In this document: in pieces, positions 7,237 through 15,633 of the stretch | How the letters are laid out: every line of letters starts with the position of its first letter | How positions within the stretch are numbered: position 1 is the stretch's first letter | Source of the DNA: a virus | DNA length: 27,571 nucleotides | Virus record (IMG/VR): IMGVR_UViG_3300024999_001128 | Coordinates: 1 to 27,571 of that record | Strand: one strand, 5' to 3' | Position numbers and translations under genes: made by a program | Notes under the pieces: generated by a model | What the model saw: only the letters and a program-made list of their open reading frames with translations | Told to the model about the DNA's origin: nothing | The model's database searches: none

Positions 7237-8037
7237 TTGGGAAGGATGATGATTAATATATTAGAAATAAATAAAGTTTATAATGAGAATTGTGTTGGTA
7301 ATAACGGTATGTGTTTGATTGATGATAAGAGTATAGACTTAATTTTGTGCGATTTACCTTATGGGATTACTTCCTCGAAATGGGATAGTTTAATTCCATT
7401 TGATAAGTTATGGGAACAATATGAAAGAATTATAAAAGATAAGGGAGCTATAGTATTTACAGCAACTCAACCATTTACAACTTCTTTAATAAATTCTAAA
7501 AGAGAGTTGTTTAAATATTGTTGGGTTTGGATTAAAACAAAAGCAAGTAATCATGTAAATGCTAAATTAAGACCTATGGGTAAACATGAGGATATAGTTG
7601 TGTTTTCAAAAGGAACAATTGCAAATGGATCACCAAGAATTATGAATTATTATCCTCAAGGATTAAAAAGAATAGATAAAGTTTCTTATAGACCATCTCC
7701 TAAGTTTGGTAATATTCAAGGAGTTAGGCCATCACATAAGAATAGTTACATTCAAGAATATGAAGGTTATCCAAATACTGTTTTAGAATTTTCAAATCCA
7801 AATAATAAAACAATTCACCCTACACAAAAACCTTTAGAATTGTTTGAATATCTAATTAAAACATACACAAACGAAGGTGAAACAGTCTTAGATAACTGTA
7901 TGGGATCATTCACAACAGCAATAGCATGTATAAATACTAATAGAAACTACATAGGATTTGAGAATGATGATAAGTATTTTGCATTAGGACAGGAAAGAGT
8001 TAGATTACATAATGAAGGGTTAATAATTAATAAATAA
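7237..8037 (+). CDS. Orphan DNA amino-methyltransferase (N6-adenine or N4-cytosine)
   Basis: A 266-aa S-adenosylmethionine-dependent DNA methyltransferase. Motif IV, the catalytic loop, is DLPYG (39-43), the phage-type variant of DPPY. The C-terminal half has HPTQKP (194-199) and the SAM-binding motif I VLDNCMGSFT (217-226), so the order is that of the beta class. No target recognition domain larger than the central loop, and no restriction endonuclease, is nearby; the enzyme probably protects phage DNA or marks it. TTG 7237, five bases after AAAGGG, is the start taken; ATG 7246 or 7249 are alternatives. A five-codon frame, ATG 7232 to TGA 7247-7249, overlaps the start region. Confidence 0.9.
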   Translation: MGRMMINILEINKVYNENCVGNNGMCLIDDKSIDLILCDLPYGITSSKWDSLIPFDKLWEQYERIIKDKGAIVFTATQPFTTSLINSKRELFKYCWVWIKTKASNHVNAKLRPMGKHEDIVVFSKGTIANGSPRIMNYYPQGLKRIDKVSYRPSPKFGNIQGVRPSHKNSYIQEYEGYPNTVLEFSNPNNKTIHPTQKPLELFEYLIKTYTNEGETVLDNCMGSFTTAIACINTNRNYIGFENDDKYFALGQERVRLHNEGLIINK

Positions 8038-8084
8038 TATTGTTATATTAAGGTTTGCAACCAATAGCAAGAAGGAGAAATAAT

Positions 8085-8510
8085 ATGAAAAATAAGAGTA
8101 AAAACAACAAAAATAGTATGAATATCAAAAGACCAAGATTAAACCTAAATTTTGTTGACAACAACTATCAAGATGTAACAAAACACTTGAACAACAATGA
8201 TATGTTGGCAATTCAATTTAAAGAAGATGGAGTTACTGTTTATATTGAAAAATTAGATAACATTTATGATTGCATAATGGTTAATCCTAATAATTATAAA
8301 TCAAATGGTGTTACTGCTTGGCAAATGAAAGAAGATGATTTGTTAAAAATGTATGATAAATTATTTAATAGCATTGAATATGAAATATTTGCAGTAGAGA
8401 AAGGTAGTTTACTTAGAATCAGAGATATATTTGAAGAAATGATGGATGCTTTAATGTATTTGAGAGATGGTAAGAGTTATGGTGGATATAGGTTGAGGGT
8501 GTTGGATTAG
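8085..8510 (+). CDS. Hypothetical 141-aa protein
   Basis: ATG 8085 is chosen over TTG 8055 because AGAAGGAG sits 7-8 nt before it. The N-terminus is basic and Asn-rich (KNKSKNNKN). The middle looks like a beta-rich domain (DMLAIQFKEDGVTVYIEKLD) and the C-terminus is helical and acidic. No motif identifies a function. The 5' end is C-rich and the 3' end G-rich, as in other resident genes. A stem-loop follows about 30 bases after the stop. Confidence 0.65.
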   Translation: MKNKSKNNKNSMNIKRPRLNLNFVDNNYQDVTKHLNNNDMLAIQFKEDGVTVYIEKLDNIYDCIMVNPNNYKSNGVTAWQMKEDDLLKMYDKLFNSIEYEIFAVEKGSLLRIRDIFEEMMDALMYLRDGKSYGGYRLRVLD

Positions 8511-8541
8511 AGGTTTTAGTGAGATGAATGATTAAGTATAT

Positions 8542-8570
8542 GGATAGGTATGATAATTTTGTATCTATCC
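8542..8570 (+). terminator. Stem-loop after the hypothetical gene, possible terminator
   Basis: GGATAGGTA (8542-8550) pairs with TATCTATCC (8562-8570), nine base pairs with one G-T wobble and an 11-nt loop. It separates the resident gene from the inserted endonuclease gene. There is no clear U-tract, so it may be a processing or partial termination site. Confidence 0.4.
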
Positions 8571-8628
8571 TATTATAACAAAATTAACAAATAAATATTA
8601 TAATAAAATAAATAGGAGGACATAATAA

Positions 8629-10365
8629 TTGGGAGATATTAGAAAGGTATTTTTAGATGAATTGCCTAAATGTGGAAAAGGGAAGGGTACAGGACATGGT
8701 AATGAAGGAACCGTAAACTGGAAAGAATCTATAGGAAAAACTGTTGCTTTTACTTATGATAATATTACTGGAAATATTAAAATAATCGATTGTTTAGTAA
8801 AGAACATTGTATTAAAATACAAAGAGTATCCACCATGTACTATAACGATGAGCAGTTTTGTAAATGGAAGTTTAGGTGGTTTATTAAAAGAAGAATTATT
8901 CAGACCTAAATACAATAAAAATGATTCGAAAAGAGTAGATTTAAGACTAGTTCCTTTAAATGGGCATGGTATTGATTGGAAACAAGTTGCAAAAGACAAT
9001 ATGATAATACCATTTGTCTATGATGATATAGAAGGATATGTAAAAATTATTGATTATAAAATTAAAGGACAGACATTATTAATAAAATATTCAGATAAAC
9101 AAATATTTAATATAAAGACCAGTAGTTTTATAAAATGTATGTTAGGAGAATTACTAGGAAAAATTAATCATGAATATACATATATGGAAGATCAAATAAT
9201 TAAAGATAATAAAAGGAATATAATTATTACTAAGTGTTTTAGGAAAATTGTCGGAAAAGGTGATAAAAAATATTATAAATACAAATGCCTAAAATGTGGG
9301 AACGAAGATGAGATAGCTGAAGGAGATATAAACAAAGGCGTTGGATGTAATGCTTGTGGTACTAGCTATAAAAAGATTAAAAGAGGATTAAACGATATAG
9401 CAACTACACATCCTTATTTAGTAAAATACTTTGTAGATATTGAAGACGCTTATAAATATAGTTTTGGAAATAGTATAGTAAATGTTTTATTGAAATGTCC
9501 TGATTGTGGATTTGAAAAACCAATGAAGTTAGCTACTTTGTCCTATTATAATAAGTTTAGTTGCCCAGTGTGCGGAGACGGTATAAGTTACCCAAATAAA
9601 TTTATTTTTAATATGCTTGAGCAATTAAAAGACCAAATAGGTATATTTGATAGTGAGAAAACTTTTAATTGGTCAAAAAAGGTTAAATATAAAAATAAAA
9701 CTACATACAAGAGATATGATTTCTATTTAAATAAATTTAATACTATTGTTGAAGCTCATGGAAAACAACATTATGAAGAATCTACAAAAGAATCTAAATT
9801 CATGAATAATTTAAAAGAAGAAAAGGAAAATGATATATTCAAGGAAAATCTAGCAAAAGAAAATGATATAAATGAGTATATTATTATAGACTGTAGTGAG
9901 TCAGAACTGGAATTTATTAAAGAAAGTATACTAAATAGTAAATTAAATGAATTATTAGATTTATCAAATGTAGATTGGTTAAAATGTCATGAATTTTCAT
10001 TATCAAATAGAGTTAAAGAGGTTAGTGACTTATGGAATAGTGGAATAAACAATATTACCGAAATATCTAAAGTTACTGGATTGGAAAAATCAACAGTTAA
10101 AAAATACATAAATAAAGGTTTAAAAATGGGTTGGAATAACTATGACGCAAAATTAGAGCATATAAAAAGTGCAGATAAAAATAGACCGCAATTTAAAGTT
10201 ATGTGTATAGAGACGGGAGATATTTTTAATTCATACCATGATCTTGATAGAAAATCAGAAGATATATTTGGTATTAAGTTGGATTTTAGAGGTATATCTG
10301 TAGCGTGTATTAATAATAAACCATATAAGGGTTTTAATTTTAAACGAGTAATCGAGAACGCATAA
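8629..10365 (+). CDS. Large EDxHD/Vsr-like homing endonuclease with zinc ribbons and HTH
   Basis: A 578-aa free-standing homing endonuclease. Two copies of a DNA-binding-like module (about 30-87 and 116-175, sharing FxYDxIxGxxKIIDY) are followed by zinc-binding Cys pairs (C220/C223, C240/C243, C290/C293, C312/C315). A Vsr-like nuclease domain comes next, with D364 in YDFYL and E375 and H381 in VEAHGKQHY. A helix-turn-helix (about 465-485, ISKVTGLEKSTVKKYI) and a NUMOD-like end (GDIFNSYHDLDRK, YKGFNFKRV) complete it. The first acidic residue of the EDxHD signature (PEKF in its paralog) is Asn323 here, so catalysis may be weakened. TTG 8629 has AGGAGG 9 nt upstream. Unlike resident genes its 5' end is G-rich, in keeping with later insertion. 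Confidence 0.82.
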   Translation: MGDIRKVFLDELPKCGKGKGTGHGNEGTVNWKESIGKTVAFTYDNITGNIKIIDCLVKNIVLKYKEYPPCTITMSSFVNGSLGGLLKEELFRPKYNKNDSKRVDLRLVPLNGHGIDWKQVAKDNMIIPFVYDDIEGYVKIIDYKIKGQTLLIKYSDKQIFNIKTSSFIKCMLGELLGKINHEYTYMEDQIIKDNKRNIIITKCFRKIVGKGDKKYYKYKCLKCGNEDEIAEGDINKGVGCNACGTSYKKIKRGLNDIATTHPYLVKYFVDIEDAYKYSFGNSIVNVLLKCPDCGFEKPMKLATLSYYNKFSCPVCGDGISYPNKFIFNMLEQLKDQIGIFDSEKTFNWSKKVKYKNKTTYKRYDFYLNKFNTIVEAHGKQHYEESTKESKFMNNLKEEKENDIFKENLAKENDINEYIIIDCSESELEFIKESILNSKLNELLDLSNVDWLKCHEFSLSNRVKEVSDLWNSGINNITEISKVTGLEKSTVKKYINKGLKMGWNNYDAKLEHIKSADKNRPQFKVMCIETGDIFNSYHDLDRKSEDIFGIKLDFRGISVACINNKPYKGFNFKRVIENA

Positions 10366-10385
10366 TTAAAAGGAGGAGTAATTAC

Positions 10386-13091
10386 TTGAAAAAAGAAAGT
10401 GCATATATCATGAACCTAGAAGCTTGTTACATATATAAAGATACACTAGACAACAAAAAGATTACATACAAAGGCAGAGATTTAGCAAAACTATTCTCTG
10501 CCACTATCCCCTATAGTTTAGAAACAATTAGAATGGATAAAATGTTTAAGGATACTTTCTATGAAATACATAACAAACAATATACTAAAGCAATAATAAA
10601 TGTAACTTTTGATAAAAATTATTCAGTATGGGATGCAGAAAAAGAGTGGAAAGACAAAGAAGATAAAATTCAAAAAGGCAAAAGAATAACTATTGCTAAC
10701 AGTAAAAAAATTAGAAAATATTTATATACTAACGGATTTACTATGGATAATAAGCATTATATTTTTTATAAAAGAGGTTCTGGAAAAGCAAAAAATGGAT
10801 ATGCATTTTTCATCCAAGAAGATATGAAAAAGGATTTATTAAATAGAAGTAGATTAGGATTAGAATTTGAAGAGAATGAAGAACTGGATCTGACCTCGTT
10901 GTTAGCTTATGAATCTTTAATTTCTTCTGGGATAGAATTCACTATTGAATTAGACCCTAAGACAGAAATATTACTAATAGATGATATTAATGGTTTGGAA
11001 TTCGAAAGTTTAGCAAGTGTCACAAGAGAGAAAGATAAGGAGGTTACTACTAGTAATGAGACATTAAAACTTCAAAATTGTTTGACAGATGGTCAGGGGT
11101 TATTGGATGAATCCATCTTTGAAGAATATGAAAAATTAGATAAGGGTTTCATGTTACTTAGAAGTGATATGTTTAAATGTTGTGCTTTTAATACCAAACT
11201 TCAAAAATGGTTTGAATTTAATAAAATAAAAGTTGTAAAAGATATGTTTGGAAATGATTATGAAACATGTAAGATAAAATTAGTTACTACTCCTAATTCA
11301 TTAAAGTTTTTGAAATTTGCTTATAAGTTAGGAGATAAAAGTAAAAAAGAGTGTCATGAGTATTGGCAAGATAATATTGATAGTGTATTTGGAGTAGTAA
11401 AATGTGATAAACAAGGTAATTTCGGTAATTACAATAGAACCACATATCAATTATTAAATAGTATTCCTAATCTATCATATGATGATTTAATGGAAATAAC
11501 AAAAATAGAGAGAGAATATGTAATGCTACTTAAAAATGATAGTGCTGTATTTAGAAATTATCTATGTGCAGATGCAGAAGAAAGTTTAAAATTTGAAAAG
11601 TCTTTAGAGGAAGAAAATATAAATGAGTTTGAAAACATAGACTTAATCAATACATTACTATTAGTTAATTCAGATATTCAATATACTAAAAAATTTAAAA
11701 AGATGAAAAGTGAGTTAATTGCTAATTATATAAAACATCTCAGAGAAGGTAAGATAAGAATGAAAGATACTAAATATGTAACTTTAATATCTAATCCTTA
11801 TGAAATGTTGTTAGCATCAATAGGAAAATATGAAAACAAATCAATTATGCAAGGCAGAGAAATTTATTGTAAATATTATAAAGATGGTCAAGAATTTTGT
11901 GTTACGAGAAACCCCCATATTAACGCTGGAAATGTAATGTATACTAAAAATAAATATCATAAGGAATATAACGAATGGTTTAATTTCACTAAAAATATAT
12001 GTGCTATCAATTTCTTTGACAATGATGCCCCTGATCGTCTACAAGGTTGTGACACCGATAGCGACACAATTCTACTTATTACGACAAATATTTTATCAGA
12101 AAAAGCTAAATATTGCGAGGAAAAATTTCCGACACCAATAAATAGAATTCAAGGGAGTTCAAAACCAAGGAAAAATAATATGGCAGAATTACAAAAACTT
12201 GATGTAATTTTAAGCGATAATTATATAGGTCGTATTGTTAACATGAGTCAAATAATAAATTCATATTTAAATGATGCAATTTCAAAAGAAGAACCAAAAG
12301 AAATAATAAATGAATTGTATCAAGCAAGTAGTAGGTTATCTAGCATGAGTCAGATTGAAATTGATAAAAGTAAAAAGGTTTTTGATAATATAAGCATGAA
12401 TAAAGAACTAAATAAAATTCGTCAAATTGAATACATAAGATATATTGAAGAAAATGATAAATTTGATCAGTTAGCCAAGAAGATGGTTGTACCAAAATTC
12501 TTTAATATGATTTCTCAATCTAATGAATATAGAATTTTTGAAAAGTTTAATACACCATTAGATACATTACAAGAAGTGTTAATATTTGATGGTGGTAAAA
12601 GGTTAGATGGAGATAAAAATATAGAATTTAATGATTTATTGGTAACAAATTCAAGATATGTTGATGGGATATGTAGAAAAAGACAGTTTGACAGTATATA
12701 TAATATAGTTTTGAATTGTGGAAAAAAAATAAGTGGTTTGAGAATTAAAACGTGTACATTAAATGATAAAGCAAAAAAAACAGTAGAAAGAAAAGAAAGA
12801 AAAGAAGCAGTTGAAAAATTAAAAAAAATCAATATTAGTAATGCCACAATTTTAGGATATTTAAAATTATCTTTCAGTAGTAAAAATGAAGATTATAGTA
12901 AACATTCTATGCTATCTTTAAATTTATTATTTCTATCCCATAAGATTGAAGTCCTTAATTGTTTTAAAAATGTAAATATGGATAATGATGAACTTTTAGT
13001 TAAAATAAAAAAAATAAGTGATTATAATATTTTTGGAAATGCTTATCAAAAAGTAAAGAGAAAAGAGGTTATGATTAAGCAAAATGATTGA
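10386..13091 (+). CDS. Candidate single-subunit RNA polymerase of the RDR/YonO (two-barrel) class, variant active site
   Basis: A 901-residue protein, the size of YonO-type phage polymerases. Near the middle it carries FCVTRNPHINAGN (R508-N509-P510), then about 40 residues later APDRLQGCDTDSDTILL with D556, D558 and D560. This matches the order and spacing of the eukaryotic RNA-dependent RNA polymerase signature, V-RNP-hPGD followed by P-e-sG-DLDGD, in which the three aspartates hold the catalytic Mg ion. All three Asp are kept, but the usual G is S559. Long helical, Lys-rich regions lie on both sides. The likely role is transcription of phage genes; RNA-templated synthesis cannot be excluded. 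TTG 10386 has AAAAGGAGG at 9 nt. The 3' end overlaps a GIY-YIG gene by eight bases. The family is assigned by motif only. Confidence 0.65.
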   Translation: MKKESAYIMNLEACYIYKDTLDNKKITYKGRDLAKLFSATIPYSLETIRMDKMFKDTFYEIHNKQYTKAIINVTFDKNYSVWDAEKEWKDKEDKIQKGKRITIANSKKIRKYLYTNGFTMDNKHYIFYKRGSGKAKNGYAFFIQEDMKKDLLNRSRLGLEFEENEELDLTSLLAYESLISSGIEFTIELDPKTEILLIDDINGLEFESLASVTREKDKEVTTSNETLKLQNCLTDGQGLLDESIFEEYEKLDKGFMLLRSDMFKCCAFNTKLQKWFEFNKIKVVKDMFGNDYETCKIKLVTTPNSLKFLKFAYKLGDKSKKECHEYWQDNIDSVFGVVKCDKQGNFGNYNRTTYQLLNSIPNLSYDDLMEITKIEREYVMLLKNDSAVFRNYLCADAEESLKFEKSLEEENINEFENIDLINTLLLVNSDIQYTKKFKKMKSELIANYIKHLREGKIRMKDTKYVTLISNPYEMLLASIGKYENKSIMQGREIYCKYYKDGQEFCVTRNPHINAGNVMYTKNKYHKEYNEWFNFTKNICAINFFDNDAPDRLQGCDTDSDTILLITTNILSEKAKYCEEKFPTPINRIQGSSKPRKNNMAELQKLDVILSDNYIGRIVNMSQIINSYLNDAISKEEPKEIINELYQASSRLSSMSQIEIDKSKKVFDNISMNKELNKIRQIEYIRYIEENDKFDQLAKKMVVPKFFNMISQSNEYRIFEKFNTPLDTLQEVLIFDGGKRLDGDKNIEFNDLLVTNSRYVDGICRKRQFDSIYNIVLNCGKKISGLRIKTCTLNDKAKKTVERKERKEAVEKLKKINISNATILGYLKLSFSSKNEDYSKHSMLSLNLLFLSHKIEVLNCFKNVNMDNDELLVKIKKISDYNIFGNAYQKVKRKEVMIKQND

Positions 13092-13803
13092 AAGATATGG
13101 GGTAATATATAAAATAACAAATACTATAAATAATAAAGTATACATAGGACAAACAACAAGGTCTTTTAATATTAGGTATCATAACAATATAAAGAAATAT
13201 ACCAATATTTATCTAAAAAGATCCATAGATAAATATGGTATTGATAATTTCTTAATAGAAGAAGAATTTGATGTAGCATATTCTAAAGAAGAATTAAACG
13301 AAAAGGAGAAAAAATATATAGAACTTTTTAACAGTAATGATTATAATTTTGGATATAATCTTAAATCTGGTGGAGATAATGTTGGAAGAATAAAAGGTAA
13401 ATACAAAGCAGATATATTATTAAGGCAAGGTGTTCAGATATTCTGTAAAACTACCTGTGAAATCTTTCTTTCTATAGCAGACGCAAGTGAAAAATATGAT
13501 ATTGGTAGACATGCAATAGCAAAACAATGTAATGGTGAAAAAAATTATAAAAAAGAAACTTTTTATAATAAAGAATTAGATAAATATATGGAATTTGAAT
13601 ATTATAAAACTGATAACAATGAAACAACTAAAAAAATTCCAATAGTATGTTTTACTACTGGACAAAAGTTTGAAAGTATTAATGAAGCAAGTAAAAAATT
13701 AAAAATTAATCATCAGACAATAAGTAATATTTTGAATAATAATAAAAATAATTATTCAAAAAACATGGGTTGGTTTTTATGTATTTATATGATTATATTT
13801 TAG
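13084..13803 (+). CDS. GIY-YIG homing endonuclease with NUMOD1-like repeats
   Basis: A 239-aa free-standing homing endonuclease. The GIY-YIG nuclease domain is at the N-terminus (GVIY at 6-9, YIG at 20-22, then the Arg-containing helix FNIRYHNN and the YGIDNF segment). Two NUMOD1-like DNA-binding modules follow (about 130-170, IFLSIADASEKYDIGRHAI; and about 190-225, KFESINEASKKLKINHQTI). ATG 13084 lies within the last codons of the polymerase-like gene, with only a weak SD (AGAGG) far upstream, so translation probably depends on coupling. Its insertion may have replaced the original end of the polymerase gene. Confidence 0.88.
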   Translation: MIERYGVIYKITNTINNKVYIGQTTRSFNIRYHNNIKKYTNIYLKRSIDKYGIDNFLIEEEFDVAYSKEELNEKEKKYIELFNSNDYNFGYNLKSGGDNVGRIKGKYKADILLRQGVQIFCKTTCEIFLSIADASEKYDIGRHAIAKQCNGEKNYKKETFYNKELDKYMEFEYYKTDNNETTKKIPIVCFTTGQKFESINEASKKLKINHQTISNILNNNKNNYSKNMGWFLCIYMIIF

Positions 13804-13840
13804 AAAATTATGGTGAAATGTACATTTTAAAAAAATCGTC

Positions 13841-13868
13841 CTCTACAATCCGCCTGTAGCAAGGGTTT
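13841..13868 (+). repeat. Repeated leader hairpin, copy 2
   Basis: CTACA-ATCCGCC-TGTAG followed by CAAGGGTTT. Compared with copy 1 at 6531-6558 the outer five pairs, the CGC in the loop and the entire 3' tail are the same, while the inner two pairs are lost. Both copies lie about 75-120 nt before the start codon of a small phage gene. Confidence 0.6.
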
Positions 13869-13885
13869 CAGAAATACTTAATTGC

Positions 13886-13935
13886 GTGTATATGGTATAT
13901 AAGCGTTTGGTCGATACGTTTATATATTTATACAC
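13886..13935 (+). other. Long stem-loop in the leader of a small gene
   Basis: GTGTATA (13886-13892) pairs with TATACAC (13929-13935). Inside, TATATAAGCG (13896-13905) pairs with CGTTTATATA (13917-13926) with one G-T wobble, around an 11-nt loop. The 17 pairs are broken only by a small 3/2 internal loop. It lies just downstream of repeat copy 2 and about 50 nt before the next start, so it is probably part of a structured 5' leader. Confidence 0.55.
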
Positions 13936-13985
13936 AAAAACAACAATAAAAACTCCAAATTAAAAGGAGCATCAATAACAGCAAA

Positions 13986-14222
13986 TTGGAAAAAATCACA
14001 AAACAAGAAATGTCATACTTAATCAATCTAAAAATTATTAAACAATACCACGGATCATTCGGGGATTCCTTGGTGGTCACAGGTAAATATGGAAAATGTC
14101 GTGGGAAACAAAGGTTTACAACAGATGCTATTTTTAATTATCTATTAAGACTAAAGAATCAAGATAATATTAAAAAGGACATAAATGATATTAAAAAAAA
14201 TCAACAATATTTATTTGAATGA
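13986..14222 (+). CDS. Hypothetical 78-aa protein with a poor start signal
   Basis: TTG 13986 is the only canonical in-frame start, but the SD (AAAAGGAG) is 16 nt upstream, much more than the 8-11 nt used elsewhere here. Translation may be weak, use a non-standard codon, or rely on the folded leader. The protein is basic, with a beta-hairpin-like GDSLVVTGKYGKCRGKQRF and a helical Lys/Asn-rich end. It is probably cotranscribed with the next gene, 15 nt away. No family is recognised. Confidence 0.55.
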   Translation: MEKITKQEMSYLINLKIIKQYHGSFGDSLVVTGKYGKCRGKQRFTTDAIFNYLLRLKNQDNIKKDINDIKKNQQYLFE

Positions 14223-14237
14223 GGAGAAATAAAATAT

Positions 14238-14426
14238 ATGGATGATAAATTGTTTTACTGTTACTCTCCTATTCTTAAAAAAGCATTATTACACAATGGT
14301 TTTAGGTATTTACATACTGGCATTAATAATAAAACCAATAAATATTTTTGGGTATTCAATAATACATCAGAATTAGATAAATATTTTCATCTAAAATATC
14401 AGTTAGAGAGAGAAAATTTTAAATAA
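14238..14426 (+). CDS. Small phage protein of the YxYxxxxAxFYxxxG type, 62 aa
   Basis: A 62-aa protein that aligns by eye with two others in this window (19724-19915 and 26151-26351). All have an aromatic start (here FYCYSPIL), an alanine-containing helix, a glycine turn (HNGFRYLHTGIN), a basic strand ending in an aromatic residue (KYFWVF) and an acidic/Asp-containing end (SELDKYF). This plan resembles the small DUF5659-like phage proteins. The function is unknown. ATG 14238 follows GAGGAG at 11 nt. Confidence 0.6.
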   Translation: MDDKLFYCYSPILKKALLHNGFRYLHTGINNKTNKYFWVFNNTSELDKYFHLKYQLERENFK

Positions 14427-14475
14427 GAATTTCTATTTACTTTAAAAAATTTACTATAAAGGAGTTGTTTATTAA

Positions 14476-15618
14476 ATGTCAACTAGAAAAAGAAAACATT
14501 ATTATGAAAATGTTAAAATTTATGTTGAAAATTTGGGTTATATATTAATAGATAAAATTTACATAGATATAAATTATAAACTAACACTTAAAGATTCTGA
14601 AGGATATTATTTAAGTATTGCTTTTAATAATTTATATCATGGAAAAACTCCTATGCGATTTCATAAGCAAAATCCATACACAATACAAAATATAAAACTA
14701 TGGTGTATTTTAAACAATAAACCTTTTGAATTGATGAGTGACGTATATGTAAATGCTATAACAAATCTTCAATGGCAATGTTTAAAAGATGGTTGTAGAG
14801 AAATATTCGAAGCGACATGGAATGCTATTATGTCTGGTCAAAATAATTGTCCATATTGTATTAATCAAAAAGTATGTTTATCTAATTGTCTAGCAACAAC
14901 CAATCCTAAAGTAGCATCAGAATGGCATCCAAATAAAAATGGAGACTTAACTCCTTATGATGTCACTGAGGGTAGTGGTAAAGAAGCATGGTGGTTATGT
15001 AACAAAAATATAAAACATGAATGGAAGACAGAAATTAAAAGAAAAATGGGTTGTCCTTATTGTTCCCACGGACATTTACCTTCTGAAGATTATAATTTAT
15101 TGTTAGATAATCCTAAATTATGTGAAGAATGGGATTATAATAAAAATCCTAAAAGACCGGAAGAGTACACTCCTCATAGTGGACAATTTGCACGGTGGAA
15201 ATGCAAAGAGTGTGGATATGAGTGGGAATCAGTCATTGCGAGTAGAAATAATGGAATTGGTTGTCCTGAATGTGCAGAGTCCAAAGGTGAAATTATAATC
15301 AGAGAGTGGTTAAGATCGCATGGTATATATTACATTCCTCAAAAAACTTTTGAAGGATTGATAGGTGTAGGTAATGGGTTGCTATCTTACGATTTCTATA
15401 TTCCTAAATATAATTTGCTGATTGAGTTTCAAGGAGAACAACATGAAAGATTTGTTAAAGGAATGCACAAAACAATAGAAGATTTTGAGAGACAAAAAGA
15501 ACATGATAGACGTAAAAAGGAATACGCAGAAGTAAATAAATATAATTTTCTAGAAATATGGTATTATGATATAAATAATATTGAAAAGATATTAGATAAC
15601 ATAATTACAACAAAATAA
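14476..15618 (+). CDS. EDxHD-type homing endonuclease with treble-clef repeats
   Basis: A 380-aa nuclease, unrelated at its N-terminus to the endonucleases at 2491 and 8629. It has three or four zinc-ribbon repeats of the WxC-HxW-CPxC type (CPYC 125-128, CPYC 193-196, CKEC 243-246, CPEC 263-266), each preceded by a weakly repeated NPKVASEWHPNKN or NPKLCEEWDYNKN segment. The C-terminal Vsr-like domain keeps the expected residues: E272 (GEIIIREWL), D306 (YDFYIP), E317 and H323 (IEFQGEQH), with D328-type acidic residues after. It should therefore be an active DNA-cutting enzyme and probably mobile. AAAGGAG precedes ATG 14476 by 11 nt. It sits between small phage genes and the PhoH gene. Confidence 0.82.
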   Translation: MSTRKRKHYYENVKIYVENLGYILIDKIYIDINYKLTLKDSEGYYLSIAFNNLYHGKTPMRFHKQNPYTIQNIKLWCILNNKPFELMSDVYVNAITNLQWQCLKDGCREIFEATWNAIMSGQNNCPYCINQKVCLSNCLATTNPKVASEWHPNKNGDLTPYDVTEGSGKEAWWLCNKNIKHEWKTEIKRKMGCPYCSHGHLPSEDYNLLLDNPKLCEEWDYNKNPKRPEEYTPHSGQFARWKCKECGYEWESVIASRNNGIGCPECAESKGEIIIREWLRSHGIYYIPQKTFEGLIGVGNGLLSYDFYIPKYNLLIEFQGEQHERFVKGMHKTIEDFERQKEHDRRKKEYAEVNKYNFLEIWYYDINNIEKILDNIITTK

Positions 15619-15633
15619 ACAGCAGAGGATTGA

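Noticed and set aside
7232-7249. Five-codon frame MDWEG ahead of the methyltransferase as a regulatory leader peptide
   Set aside because: It is too short to tell from chance, and its ATG lies in the spacer between the SD and TTG 7237.
12030-12080. The GCDTDSD motif as the YGDTDS motif C of a family B DNA polymerase
   Set aside because: No KxxxNSxYG motif, exonuclease motifs or SLYPS segment are present, and the upstream RNPHINAGN fits the RDR-type two-barrel polymerases in order and spacing.
12515-12847. Reverse-strand open frames inside genes (for example 12515-12847, 20686-21303, 8754-8999)
   Set aside because: They mirror coding strands of strong forward genes, lack SD sites and give low-complexity hydrophobic translations.
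6531-13868. The two CTACAA..TTGTAGCAAGGGTTT units as CRISPR repeats or single repeat-spacer units
   Set aside because: Each occurs once per locus, with no regularly spaced second copy and no cas gene nearby.
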